From an uncultured Oscillochloris sp. (GTDB lineage: Bacteria > Chloroflexota > Chloroflexia > Chloroflexales > Chloroflexaceae), in contig CAIXLU010000403.1 of assembly GCA_903920315.1 (NCBI GenBank), positions 1 through 47,203 on the forward strand: DNA of 47,203 bases, read 5' to 3'. Position 1 is the first letter of the stretch, and each line of letters begins with the position of its first letter. The notes below the pieces were generated by a model. The model made no database searches, was not told the DNA's origin, and saw only the letters and a program-made list of their open reading frames with translations. The position numbers and the translations under genes were made by a program. Positions 9,800-17,906 of this stretch are shown piece by piece.

Positions 9800-11230
9800 T
9801 TAATCCAACAACATCCGCGCCACCACGTGGATTGCGGCGCGGTTGAGCCACCAACTCAATCCAAGATAGACCGCGCCGCCTGTGGCTCCGAGCAGGGCCA
9901 GCGCCGCTAGATCTGGCAGGTTAGTTATCAGGGGCACCAGCCCGAGGATCACCAACAGCATCCCCGCACCGCAGGCTAGGGCCGGGAGGAGTTCGCGGAC
10001 AAATTCGGTCACGGGCAGGCCGATCAGCCTGAAGGGAATGGCGAAGACCGGGTAGGACGTCGCCAGAGTGACGATGGCGTAGGCGGTGGCCATACCGAAG
10101 ATTCCCCAGCGCAGGCCGACGATGAACCCGGCCACGGTGATAATGCCTGCGGCGACACCCCAGCGTAACAGCCAATCGGTGCGGGCGCGGGCCTGGTAGA
10201 TCAGCCCAACGGTGCCGCTGAGCGATTGAAACAGGCCAACCGGGGCGAGCATCAGCAGGAGCGGGGCGGCGGGCAGCCACTCGGGGCCGAAGGCCGCACG
10301 CACCAGCGGCTCGCGCAATGCGCCCAGGAGAACGAAGATCGGTGTAGCCAGAAAGGCGATCATCGTCGCTAGTTGTATGTAGGCGCGGCGGAAGCGAACC
10401 TCGTCATCAATCCGAGACAGCACCGCAAACATCACCCGATTGATTACCAGCGATAGGCTCTGCTGTGGGAAGAGCATGATCCGGTAGGCGAGGGTGTAGA
10501 TGCCCAGACTCACGGCTCCCAGGTAGCGCCCAACCAGGGCGTAGTCGGCGTTGCGGATGATGTAGTTGGCAATGTTGAATCCGACCAACCCCGCGCCGTA
10601 GGAGCGGATTGTCTCAATCGCACTGCGCTCGAAGTGCGCGTGCGGACGCCAGGGGTTCGCCACCCAGGCCAGAATCGTGGTGGTCAGCGTGGTGGCCAAC
10701 GTCTGGCTAACCAAGCTCCAGACACCCATTCCCGACAGTCCCATACCGATGCCGACAGCAGCACCCGCGACGGCGGCGCTAATCTCGATCAGTGCCAGAG
10801 CGCGGAAGGCGATGGCGCGTTGGATCAGCGCGAGTTGCACCAGGCCGAGGCTAGAAATCACGAAGCTGAGACTCAGCAGGCGCAGCACCGGGGCGACACC
10901 CGGCTCGCGGAAGTAGAGGGCGGCCAGCGGTGCGCCCAGGGCAATCAGCACCGTGCAAAGGATGCCGATGCCCAGGTTGAGCCAGAACGTGCTACTCAGC
11001 AGGTTGTCGTCGCACTCGCTGCGCTGGATAATCGCTGCGCCGGTGCCTAAATCTTTCAGCAGATCGGCAAAGCCCGTGACCGTAATCGCCATACTGAGCA
11101 GGCCGTAGTTCTGGGGGCCAACCAGCCGGGTGAGCAGCACCAGCGTGCCGAGTAGCAGGATCTGGCGACTTATCTGACTGACAGCGGCCCACTTAACGCC
11201 ACTCACGGCGGCTTGGCGCAGAGCGGTCAT
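9800..11230 (-). CDS. Wzx-like polysaccharide flippase
   Basis: This is a multi-pass inner-membrane protein of 476 residues, with long hydrophobic segments throughout, about 12-14 spans. It belongs to the Polysacc_synt/MVF superfamily that flips undecaprenyl-linked oligosaccharides. The N-terminus (GVKWAAVSQISRQILLLGTLVLLTRLVGPQNYGLLSM) and the segment DLGTGAAIIQR are typical of WzxC-like flippases. It is coupled to the upstream GT4 by ATGA. It implies a Wzx-type export route, but I see no Wzy polymerase or Wzz chain-length protein in the window. Confidence 0.88.
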   Translation of the reverse strand: MTALRQAAVSGVKWAAVSQISRQILLLGTLVLLTRLVGPQNYGLLSMAITVTGFADLLKDLGTGAAIIQRSECDDNLLSSTFWLNLGIGILCTVLIALGAPLAALYFREPGVAPVLRLLSLSFVISSLGLVQLALIQRAIAFRALALIEISAAVAGAAVGIGMGLSGMGVWSLVSQTLATTLTTTILAWVANPWRPHAHFERSAIETIRSYGAGLVGFNIANYIIRNADYALVGRYLGAVSLGIYTLAYRIMLFPQQSLSLVINRVMFAVLSRIDDEVRFRRAYIQLATMIAFLATPIFVLLGALREPLVRAAFGPEWLPAAPLLLMLAPVGLFQSLSGTVGLIYQARARTDWLLRWGVAAGIITVAGFIVGLRWGIFGMATAYAIVTLATSYPVFAIPFRLIGLPVTEFVRELLPALACGAGMLLVILGLVPLITNLPDLAALALLGATGGAVYLGLSWWLNRAAIHVVARMLLD

Positions 11231-12366
11231 CGGCGCACCCTGGTGCGGCGGGCAGAGTCGAGAATGGCCCAGAGCCGACCAAGCTGGGTACGCTGATCAA
11301 AGTGGATGCGGGCGCGGTCTGCGGCAGCCGTACCCATTCGCGTGGCCAGCGCTGGGTTGCGAGCCAGAGTCAGCATCGCCTCCGCCATGCCCGCCGCATC
11401 ACCCGAATTGATCAGCATGCCGGTTTCACCTTCAACAACCACATCAACGATCCCGGCGTGGCGGGTGGCCACCACTGGCAAACCGGCGGCCCCGGCCTCG
11501 ATGATCGCTACTGGCGTGCCTTCCGAATCGCCAGATGCGGCTACCAGGGAGTGCTGGACAAAGCCGCGCATGCGGGTCATCAGGGCGGCGATCTCGGCGT
11601 GGGGCAGAGGGCCAGGAAAATGAACCACATCAGCCAAACCCATCGCCCCTGCCAGACGCATACACGATTCGCGCAGCACCCCGTCGCCCACCATCGTCAG
11701 GCGAGCTTCGGGCAGGGCGGCGTGTACCTGTTGAAAAGCCAGCAAGGTAAGCTGAGGTGCTTTCTTATCAACAAAACGACCGACGGCCAGGAAGTGCGGC
11801 GGCGCATCGGCGGGATTGGCACGCTGAAAAAGATTCACATCTGCGCCATATGGCAGGTAGTGCAGGCGATTACGGGGCGCACCGAAATCGAGCAGGCGCG
11901 TCTCCATTTCACGCGAGACGGCGATGATCGCGGCGGCATGGGCAAAAAGCGCGGGGTAGCGCGGGCCGTAGGCGGCGAGGGTAGCGCGCTCGTAGGCATC
12001 GGCCCCGTGAAAATGCACGGCGAGGGGCACACCAGCCCAGGCACAGGCGCGAAAAACCTCCGCGCCGGTGGGGCCATATTCGGCCAGCACCAACTCGCAG
12101 CCTGCGGTGCGCAGAAACGCGGCCAGACCGAGATCCGATGCCAGACGCAGCGGATTGCGCAGCGGACGCGGCATAGTCGCTAGGTGGCTGCGGGCTGCGC
12201 CGAGGGGCGGCGGCAGGAGCAGATGCCCTTCATCACGCCAACGTGGGAACCAGCCGCCGTAGAGGACACGCACATCTGCCGGGAGGCCGTGCATGTGGGC
12301 ATCAACAAAGCTCTCCGAGAAACTGCCACGGTTGGGCCTGATCAAACAGATCCGGGGTGTCGTCAC
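11227..12366 (-). CDS. Family 4 glycosyltransferase
   Basis: This is a 379-residue GT-B enzyme. The N-terminal half contains HFHGADAYE and YLPYGADVNLFQRANP, with the FLAVGRFVDKKAPQ segment that opens the nucleotide-binding domain. The C-terminal donor site reads SGDSEGTPVAIIEAGAAGLPVVATRHAGI, with the usual E(x7)E-like spacing. It is the second gene of the operon, with ATGA overlaps at both ends. It probably adds one sugar to the repeat unit, with unknown specificity. Confidence 0.9.
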   Translation of the reverse strand: MTTPRICLIRPNRGSFSESFVDAHMHGLPADVRVLYGGWFPRWRDEGHLLLPPPLGAARSHLATMPRPLRNPLRLASDLGLAAFLRTAGCELVLAEYGPTGAEVFRACAWAGVPLAVHFHGADAYERATLAAYGPRYPALFAHAAAIIAVSREMETRLLDFGAPRNRLHYLPYGADVNLFQRANPADAPPHFLAVGRFVDKKAPQLTLLAFQQVHAALPEARLTMVGDGVLRESCMRLAGAMGLADVVHFPGPLPHAEIAALMTRMRGFVQHSLVAASGDSEGTPVAIIEAGAAGLPVVATRHAGIVDVVVEGETGMLINSGDAAGMAEAMLTLARNPALATRMGTAAADRARIHFDQRTQLGRLWAILDSARRTRVRR

Positions 12367-13052
12367 GGCAGCGCCTCGGCAATTGGGCGGCGGGCCACCA
12401 TCAGGTAGATACAGGCGTCACGGGCGCGTTGGGCTGGCGAGTAGCAGGCATCGGCCATCGCCACCAGGGGCTGAATCAGCAGACCAAAGGGCGCGTGGAG
12501 TCGGGGCGGAATCGGCGCGAGCAGGGCATCTTGCAACAGTTGAATGGCCGCAGCACCCAGGCCCATAATCCCCTCCTGGTGCTGAAGTTCCAGCCCAGCC
12601 AGAGCAATCTGGTACGCCAGACCGCTGCCCGTCCAGCGCCAGTAGTCGGTGGGGTTAGGGTGATAGAGCCAGTAGCCATGAGTGGAGAGGATCAGGATGC
12701 CGCCGGGACGCAGGATGCGCCGGCACTCGGCCAAATAGGCGGCGGGCGACACGACATGCTCAAGCACCTGACTAGAAAGGAGAACGTCAACCGATCCATC
12801 GGCTAGGGGCACACGCCCATCGGCGGGCATATGCAGGTCGGCCCGAGGATTCTCCCTCAGATCGACTCCGACGTAGCGGGCCACCCGTGGCGCAAAAATC
12901 GGTCGGTAGGGCATCGCGCCACAGCCGAGGTCAACTAGCGTTATGGGCGCTGGAGGCAGCCAGGAGTCGGCAACGCGCTCGATAGCTTCACGCAAACGAA
13001 TCAGGGAGTAGTAGCGCGTACTGGTGCGCGGCGGGTAGAGGCGGTTGAGCAT
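12363..13052 (-). CDS. Class I SAM-dependent methyltransferase
   Basis: This is the first gene of the polysaccharide operon, 229 residues. SAM motif I is LVDLGCGAMPYRPIF, followed by RYVGVDLRENPRADLH, DVLLSSQVLEHVVSPAAYLAE and ILRPGGILILSTHG, a complete Methyltransf_11 core. The C-terminal region HPNPTDYWRWTGSGL is shared with polysaccharide-locus methyltransferases. The downstream GT4 start overlaps its stop by four bases. The 690-bp repeat-rich gap upstream separates it from the divergent sulP gene and should hold the operon promoter, which I could not place. Confidence 0.85.
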   Translation of the reverse strand: MLNRLYPPRTSTRYYSLIRLREAIERVADSWLPPAPITLVDLGCGAMPYRPIFAPRVARYVGVDLRENPRADLHMPADGRVPLADGSVDVLLSSQVLEHVVSPAAYLAECRRILRPGGILILSTHGYWLYHPNPTDYWRWTGSGLAYQIALAGLELQHQEGIMGLGAAAIQLLQDALLAPIPPRLHAPFGLLIQPLVAMADACYSPAQRARDACIYLMVARRPIAEALP

Positions 13053-13739
13053 AGTCGTCCGCCGAGGGGCTAAAGCCCCCGGCTCTTATCTGCGAAGGCC
13101 GCTGAAGCGGCCTGGGTTAGGCCGCTTCAGCGGCCCGCCCGGGACACGCAGGGATTATGCACCATTCTATGCATCACCGCAACCGTAGCCACACGTCTGG
13201 CCCGTGAAATACCCAAGGCTAAAGCTCATGGGCTTCCTGCTTCATTGACCCGCGCCAACCATTCCGATTGGGCTTACCGAGTCTCCACAGGCGTTTTGTG
13301 TCTCGGCGTCTCCCGCCGCGACAAGAGGAACCAGCAGAATGGTGCAGCCAGCTTGGTTATCGCAAGAATACACCCATTCTAGTCTCGAATGACCTTAGTA
13401 TACCAGATTATCCGTTCTGCTGCAAGTGGTTTGGCCCATTAGAACGCCGTACAGGGCTAAAGCCGATCACGTGGGTGAAGCCCGTAAAGCCCAGGGCTGA
13501 AGCTCCTGGGCTTTACGGGCTATTTCCGTAAACGCCTCAGATAGGCCGCTTCAGCGGCCTTCGCACACATAGCCGAGGCGTTTACGCCCACGGCACGAGC
13601 AACCTGCGGACTTTGCAACCGTCAGCACTAATCGTGCTACCATAGAGATTGTTGCGCGGAGTCGAGGCTTTAGCCGGATAAGGTCGCCTAAAGGCACGAC
13701 TCCTTTCATAACCTGTTTTAGGATTGCTCTAGCAAGGCC
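13053..13739. repeat. Gene-free region with several palindromes
   Basis: No supported gene lies here. 13097-13112 (GGCCGCTGAAGCGGCC) is mirrored at 13120-13135, and each arm can also fold on itself. 13465-13520 has CCCGTAAAGCCCAGGGCTG mirrored by CCTGGGCTTTACGGGC. 13543-13593 repeats the GGCCGCTTCAGCGGCCTTCG unit of position 13. 13651-13677 (GGAGTCGAGGCTTTAGCCGG core) recurs inverted at 25370-25396 and as half of the palindrome at 44776-44823. Divergent promoters for the sugar operon and sulP must lie in this gap. Confidence 0.75.
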
Positions 13740-15860
13740 ATGTTGGCATATCTACGCGGCACGCCCGCGATGCTCACCCAGCCGATCCGTCTGCTGCGGG
13801 GCTACTCGCGGGCTGCGCTACGCGCCGACCTGATCGCGGGCGCGTCGGTGGGGGTGGTGCTGCTGCCACAATCGCTGGCTTTCTCGTTGCTGGCCGGTCT
13901 CCCGCCCACGATGGGCATCTACGCGGCGATTGTGGCAAGTGTGATCGGCGCGCTGTGGGGTTCATCGAGTCATCTGCACAGCGGGCCGACGAACACCGCA
14001 TCAATCTTGACCCTCTCGGTTCTTCTGCCCATCGCCGCACCCGGCAGCCCGACGTTTATTGCCGCCGCTGGTTTGATCGCGGTCATGGCCGGTATCATCC
14101 GCCTGCTTATGGGTCTGGCCCGACTGGGCGTACTGGTCAATTTTGTCTCCGACTCGGTGGCAGTGGGGTTTACCGCCGGAGCTGGTATATTGATTATGTC
14201 AAACCAGATCGAGCCGATGTTCGGTCTCACGCTCCAGAATACCAGCAGCATCCTCGCCACTCTACGTTTCACCGTGCTACAGATCAGCCAGACTCATGTG
14301 CCGTCACTGCTGCTGGGGCTCGGCATGACGAGTCTGCTGCTGCTGTTGCCGCGTCTCCAACGCAAGCTGCCAGCGGTGCTGATCAGCGTTGTGATCGGCG
14401 GGGGAATCTCCTGGGGGCTGGGCATGGAGTCGCTGGGCGTGAAGGTGCTGGGCGAACTGCCCCATCGGTTGCCGCCCATGGCGGCGCTGCCAGTACTCAA
14501 CATCGCCCTGATCGGACAACTCGCCAACGGTGCCCTGGCCCTGGCGATTATCGGTCTGGTCGAGGCGGTGGCCATTGCGCGAGCGGTGTCCAGCCACTCA
14601 CGGCAGCGCCTCGACAGCAACCAGGAATTTGTGGGCCAGGGTCTGGCGAACATCGCCGCCGGACTCTTCAGCGGCTATCCGTGTTCTGGCTCCTTCAACC
14701 GTTCGGCCCTGAGCTACCAGTCGGGTGCCCAGACCGGATTCGGCAACGTGTATTCGGGAATCTTCGTGCTGGTAGCGATGTTTGTACTGGCTCCGCTGAT
14801 CAGCCACCTACCACGGCCCGTCCTGGCCGGTACCCTGGTGGTCACGGCCTACAGCATGATTGACCGGCATGCGATGACACGGATCTGGCGCGGGGCGCGG
14901 GGCGATTCGGTGATCATGCTGATCACGCTGGTGGCTACCCTGGCCCTGCCCCTTCAGTTCGCCGTAATGATCGGGGTGCTGATGTCGTTGGGCTACTACC
15001 TGCTCAAAACAAGTGCGCCACGGGTGCTGGCGGTGCTGCCCGATGCCAGCTTCCGCCACTGGGCGTATCAGCCCGGTAAACCGGGCTGCCCGCAACTCGC
15101 TGTGGTGGATCTGCTGGGCGATCTCTACTTTGGCGCAGCTAATCACGTGGAGGACAGTCTCTACGATATGCTGATGCGCAATTCACAGCAGCGCTTCCTG
15201 ATGCTGCGCATGCACAGCGTCCAGCAATGCGACATCAGCGGTATCCGTGCCCTCGAAAACATCCTGCGGATCTGTAAAGATCGTGGCGGCGGGATGTTTC
15301 TGGTGCGTGTACGCGAACCGGTGCAGCGGGTAATGCGCAGCAGCGGTTTTATTGAACTGCTCGGTCGCGATCACATTTTGAACGAGGATGAAGCGATGGA
15401 CAATCTGTTCCACCACGTCCTCGATCCGGCGATCTGCATTTACGAGTGCGAGCAGCGGATCTTCCGCGAGTGCCAGGATCTGCCCAAACGCATTCTGGCC
15501 ATCGGTGCGATCATCCCCGAGGGCTGGGGGCCACCGCCGCCGGTGCCGGAGCTGTCGGCACGCGACCTGTGGGCACAATTGCGCAGCGCAACTCCTCCGC
15601 TGGTGGTAGATGTGCGTGAGCCACGCGAATACCGCCTGGGCCACATCCCCGAGGCGCAGCTCATACCGCTGCCGAACATTCTCGGCGGCCCCAGCGAACT
15701 GCCGCACGACCGGGCGATCATTTTGGTCTGTCGCAGCGGTCGGCGCAGCGTCCGCGCCACGGCCCATCTCGTTGCTCAGGGCCACGTGAATATCAGCATC
15801 CTCAAGGGCGGTATGCTCGCCTGGGAAGCAGCCTCGCTGCTGGAGGCGGTTGAGGTATAG
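13740..15860 (+). CDS. SulP-family anion permease with STAS and rhodanese domains
   Basis: This is an inner-membrane permease of 706 residues. The N-terminal 430 residues are the SulP transporter: GASVGVVLLPQSLAFSLLAGLPPTMGIYAA opens it, and HSGPTNTAS and SGSFNRSALSYQSGAQT are typical. A STAS domain follows at about 455-560, with MRMHSVQQCDISGIRAL. Then comes a rhodanese domain at about 590-700 (VVDVREPREYRLGHIPEA), with the active-site loop CRSGRRSVRA keeping its catalytic Cys. The fusion suggests sulfate or thiosulfate uptake linked to sulfane-sulfur handling, but the substrate could also be bicarbonate. A second ATG 30 bases later is possible. A perfect hairpin follows the stop. Confidence 0.9.
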   Translation: MLAYLRGTPAMLTQPIRLLRGYSRAALRADLIAGASVGVVLLPQSLAFSLLAGLPPTMGIYAAIVASVIGALWGSSSHLHSGPTNTASILTLSVLLPIAAPGSPTFIAAAGLIAVMAGIIRLLMGLARLGVLVNFVSDSVAVGFTAGAGILIMSNQIEPMFGLTLQNTSSILATLRFTVLQISQTHVPSLLLGLGMTSLLLLLPRLQRKLPAVLISVVIGGGISWGLGMESLGVKVLGELPHRLPPMAALPVLNIALIGQLANGALALAIIGLVEAVAIARAVSSHSRQRLDSNQEFVGQGLANIAAGLFSGYPCSGSFNRSALSYQSGAQTGFGNVYSGIFVLVAMFVLAPLISHLPRPVLAGTLVVTAYSMIDRHAMTRIWRGARGDSVIMLITLVATLALPLQFAVMIGVLMSLGYYLLKTSAPRVLAVLPDASFRHWAYQPGKPGCPQLAVVDLLGDLYFGAANHVEDSLYDMLMRNSQQRFLMLRMHSVQQCDISGIRALENILRICKDRGGGMFLVRVREPVQRVMRSSGFIELLGRDHILNEDEAMDNLFHHVLDPAICIYECEQRIFRECQDLPKRILAIGAIIPEGWGPPPPVPELSARDLWAQLRSATPPLVVDVREPREYRLGHIPEAQLIPLPNILGGPSELPHDRAIILVCRSGRRSVRATAHLVAQGHVNISILKGGMLAWEAASLLEAVEV

Positions 15861-15866
15861 AGTGGA

Positions 15867-15917
15867 TATGCTTTGGGTGATATTGCCAGCTTCGCTGGCA
15901 ATATCACCCAAAGCATA
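15867..15917. terminator. Perfect 24-bp hairpin after sulP
   Basis: The arm 15867-15890 is exactly complementary to 15894-15917, with a TTC loop. The core is GATATTGCCAGC / GCTGGCAATATC. It begins seven bases after the sulP stop and ends 40 bases before the next gene. It may terminate sulP transcription or attenuate read-through into glpX. There is only a TTTTT at 15924-15928, so a classical T-tract is weak. Confidence 0.6.
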
Positions 15918-15957
15918 CAGAGGTTTTTCGGGCCACCGCCCCAGATATGAGGCATTT

Positions 15958-16932
15958 ATGAACGAAACGAGACTCCATCGGAACACCGGGCTAGATCTGG
16001 TGCGCGTCACCGAGGCTACCGCAATCAATGCCGCCCGCTGGATGGGCCTGGGTCGGCGGGACGAGTCCGACCAGGCGGCCAGCACGGCCATGTTGCGCGC
16101 CCTGGACGGACTGAACATAGATGGGCGAATTGTGATCAGCAAAGATCGTCGGATAGACAGCTTCCCCGAACTGCATACGGGGCGCTCGGTGGGTACCGGG
16201 CGCGGGGTAGCGGTTGATGTTGTGGTTGACCCGATAGATGGACAACGATTGCTGGCCCAAGGCCGTAGCGGAGCCGTATCGGTGGCCGCCATCGCCCCAC
16301 GCGGCTCAATGTGGTCACCCAGCCCGGCGGCCTACATGGAGAAACTAGTGGTCAACCGCGCCGCCGCCGCCGCCCTCGTACCCGAATGCCTAGACGCCCC
16401 CGTCGCCTGGACTCTGGCCCTGATCGCACGGGCCAAGGGTAAATCCGTGCGCGACCTGGTGGTCTTCCTGCTCGACCGACCACGGCATAGCGACCTGATT
16501 GACGAGATCCGCACCGCCGGTTCCCGCGTTATGCTCAATGATGACGGCGACATCGCGGGCGCGGCCCTCGCCGCCGCCCCCGACGGCCCAGTTGATTTGC
16601 TGATAGGAGTGGGCGGCTCTGCCGAGGGAGTGATCGCCGCCTGCGCGGTAAAGGCGCTGGGCGGCGGAATGCTGGCCCGTCTAGCTCCACAGAGCGTGGC
16701 CGAGCGCCAAGCCCTCGCCGACGCCAACCTCGACACCCGGCGCATCCTGAGTTGCGAAGATCTCGTGGCCGGTAATCAAATCTTTTTTGTGGCCACGGGC
16801 ATCACCGACGGGCTATTGCTGGAAGGTGTAGGCTTTGCGCATGATCGGGCCAGCACCAACTCACTCATCCTGCGCTGCGAGACACACACCCGCCGCCGGA
16901 TCCACGCCGATCACCTGATCACCGCCGTGTGA
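15958..16932 (+). CDS. GlpX-like class II fructose-1,6-bisphosphatase, divergent
   Basis: The protein belongs to the GlpX inositol-phosphatase superfamily (324 residues, usual length). Conserved parts are RVTEATAINAARWMGLGRRDESDQAA, DVVVDPIDGQRL (metal site DPxDG), VMLNDDGDIAGA and LIGVGGSAEGVIAACAVKALGGGM. The usual second metal-binding block GEGxxDEAPM is replaced by SKDRRIDSFPEL, so the Glu that family members use there is missing. It may be an inactive or altered-specificity paralogue. ATG 15958 is chosen because the 36 earlier residues translate the hairpin. If active, it would serve gluconeogenesis or carbon storage. Confidence 0.8.
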   Translation: MNETRLHRNTGLDLVRVTEATAINAARWMGLGRRDESDQAASTAMLRALDGLNIDGRIVISKDRRIDSFPELHTGRSVGTGRGVAVDVVVDPIDGQRLLAQGRSGAVSVAAIAPRGSMWSPSPAAYMEKLVVNRAAAAALVPECLDAPVAWTLALIARAKGKSVRDLVVFLLDRPRHSDLIDEIRTAGSRVMLNDDGDIAGAALAAAPDGPVDLLIGVGGSAEGVIAACAVKALGGGMLARLAPQSVAERQALADANLDTRRILSCEDLVAGNQIFFVATGITDGLLLEGVGFAHDRASTNSLILRCETHTRRRIHADHLITAV

Positions 16933-16940
16933 AGATATGG

Positions 16941-16969
16941 TTGCAAAGGCGGCGTGGGTATGGTATCAT
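16941..16969 (+). promoter_or_regulatory. Promoter of tRNA-Trp
   Basis: TTGCAA (-35) at 16941-16946, a 17-base spacer and TATCAT (-10) at 16964-16969 place the start a few bases before the tRNA at 16982. Confidence 0.75.
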
Positions 16970-16981
16970 CTGCGCGTGTGA

Positions 16982-17058
16982 AGGCGGGTAGCTCAATTAG
17001 GCAGAGCAGCGGCCTCCAAATCCGCAGGTTGCAGGTTCGATTCCTGTCCCGCCTGCCA
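16982..17058 (+). tRNA. tRNA-Trp (anticodon CCA)
   Basis: The acceptor arms AGGCGGG / CCCGCCT pair fully. The D arm is GCTC...GAGC, the anticodon loop CTCCAAA reads CCA, and the T arm is GCAGG TTCGATT CCTGT. The 3' CCA is encoded (GCCA at 17055-17058). The base pair next to the anticodon loop is a C-T mismatch, which is unusual for a fully functional tRNA. Confidence 0.92.
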
Positions 17059-17061
17059 CTA

Positions 17062-17090
17062 TTGACACAAGTGTTCGTTTGGTATACAAT
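17062..17090 (+). promoter_or_regulatory. Near-consensus promoter of the HNH gene
   Basis: TTGACA at 17062-17067, a 17-base spacer and TACAAT at 17085-17090 give a near-perfect sigma-70-type promoter four bases after tRNA-Trp. ACAGGCGT (17091-17098) and ACGCCTGT (17115-17122) are exact inverse repeats directly before the ATG and enclose the GTGGAG Shine-Dalgarno sequence in the loop. Confidence 0.8.
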
Positions 17091-17122
17091 ACAGGCGTAT
17101 CCGCTTTCGTGGAGACGCCTGT

Positions 17123-17614
17123 ATGATTCGCACCCCCAACTGCACGTGCAACATCTGTGGCAAGGCTATTTACCGTAGGCCATTTCAAATCGAAAGTCGG
17201 CCAGTCTATTGTAGTCAGGCTTGTGCCGGAAAGGCCCAAAGGAAGCCACGAGTATGCCCTGTTTGTGGCAAAGAATTCCTGGCTGACAGGAGTGAGCAAA
17301 AGACCTGTAGCCATGCATGCGCAAATGTTAACCGTACCGGGATGCGCTACCGGTTGTCTTCACGGCCAAAGAAGGACAAGGCTGACGATAGTCGGACATT
17401 AAAGAAGCGATTAATTGAAGAACGTGATCCCCGATGTGAGCGATGTGGTTACAGCAATGTGGACATCCTAGTGGTTCATCATATCATTCGGAGGAGCGAC
17501 GGAGGTACCAACGATCCAGAAAATCTTCAGGTAGTTTGTCCCAACTGCCATGCGGAGATTCACTTCTATGGGGTTAAGCAGAATCTCAAGGGTTGTCGAG
17601 ATAAATTGACATAA
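17123..17614 (+). CDS. HNH endonuclease with N-terminal zinc knuckles
   Basis: This 163-residue protein has four CxxC/CxxxC-type pairs in its first 75 residues (CNIC, CSQAC, CPVC, CSHAC), probably two zinc ribbons. An HNH domain follows at about 100-155: CERCGYSNVDILVVHHIIRR, DGGTNDPENLQVVCPNCHAEIH. The HH pair, Asn and final His form the ββα-metal active site, with the CxxC pairs giving structural zinc. HNH proteins of this type occur as homing or mobile-element nucleases and in phage. It has its own strong promoter, and its TAA ends one base before tRNA-Ser(UGA), so the tRNA is probably cut from the same transcript. Target unknown. Confidence 0.85.
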   Translation: MIRTPNCTCNICGKAIYRRPFQIESRPVYCSQACAGKAQRKPRVCPVCGKEFLADRSEQKTCSHACANVNRTGMRYRLSSRPKKDKADDSRTLKKRLIEERDPRCERCGYSNVDILVVHHIIRRSDGGTNDPENLQVVCPNCHAEIHFYGVKQNLKGCRDKLT

Positions 17615-17615
17615 T

Positions 17616-17706
17616 GGGGGTGTGGCAGAGTGGTCGCAACGCACTCGCCTTGAAAGCGAGCGGCCCTTAACCGGGTCCGTGGGTTCGAATCCCACCGCCC
17701 CCTCCA
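17616..17706 (+). tRNA. tRNA-Ser (anticodon TGA)
   Basis: Acceptor GGGGGTG pairs with CGCCCCC (one G-T). The anticodon stem-loop CTCGC CTTGAAA GCGAG reads TGA. A long variable arm (CGGCCCTTAACCGGGTCC) is present, as expected for serine. The T arm is GTGGG TTCGAAT CCCAC, and the 3' CCA is encoded. Confidence 0.95.
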
Positions 17707-17720
17707 CTCAATTCTGTCAG

Positions 17721-17749
17721 TTGGCAAAATGGCGCGGCTGTGGTACAAT
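17721..17749 (+). promoter_or_regulatory. Promoter of the second tRNA-Ser
   Basis: TTGGCA at 17721-17726, a 17-base spacer and TACAAT at 17744-17749 lie 18 bases before the tRNA. Confidence 0.8.
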
Positions 17750-17767
17750 CTCGCCAGTCAGTTTTAT

Positions 17768-17857
17768 GGGGAGGTCGCATAGTGGCCTAGTGCGGCGGTT
17801 TGCTAAACCGCTGTGGGAGCAATCCCACCGAGAGTTCGAATCTCTCCCTCCCCGCCA
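17768..17857 (+). tRNA. tRNA-Ser (anticodon GCT)
   Basis: Acceptor arms GGGGAGG / CCTCCCC pair fully. The anticodon stem-loop GCGGT TTGCTAA ACCGC reads GCT. There is a long variable arm (TGTGGGAGCAATCCCACC), the T arm is GAGAG TTCGAAT CTCTC, and CCA is encoded. Confidence 0.95.
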
Positions 17858-17906
17858 GTTTTCTCCTCCGGGGCGAAGGTCGCGTATCTCTTTGAGAGAT
17901 TGAAAG

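Noticed and set aside
13268-13531. 87-residue open frame in the sulP upstream gap
   Set aside because: Low-complexity composition, covers palindromic repeats, no ribosome site and no recognisable domain.
16740-16932. Riboswitch or leader between glpX-like gene and tRNA-Trp
   Set aside because: The sequence is coding to 16932 and the remaining 49 bases are taken up by the tRNA promoter.
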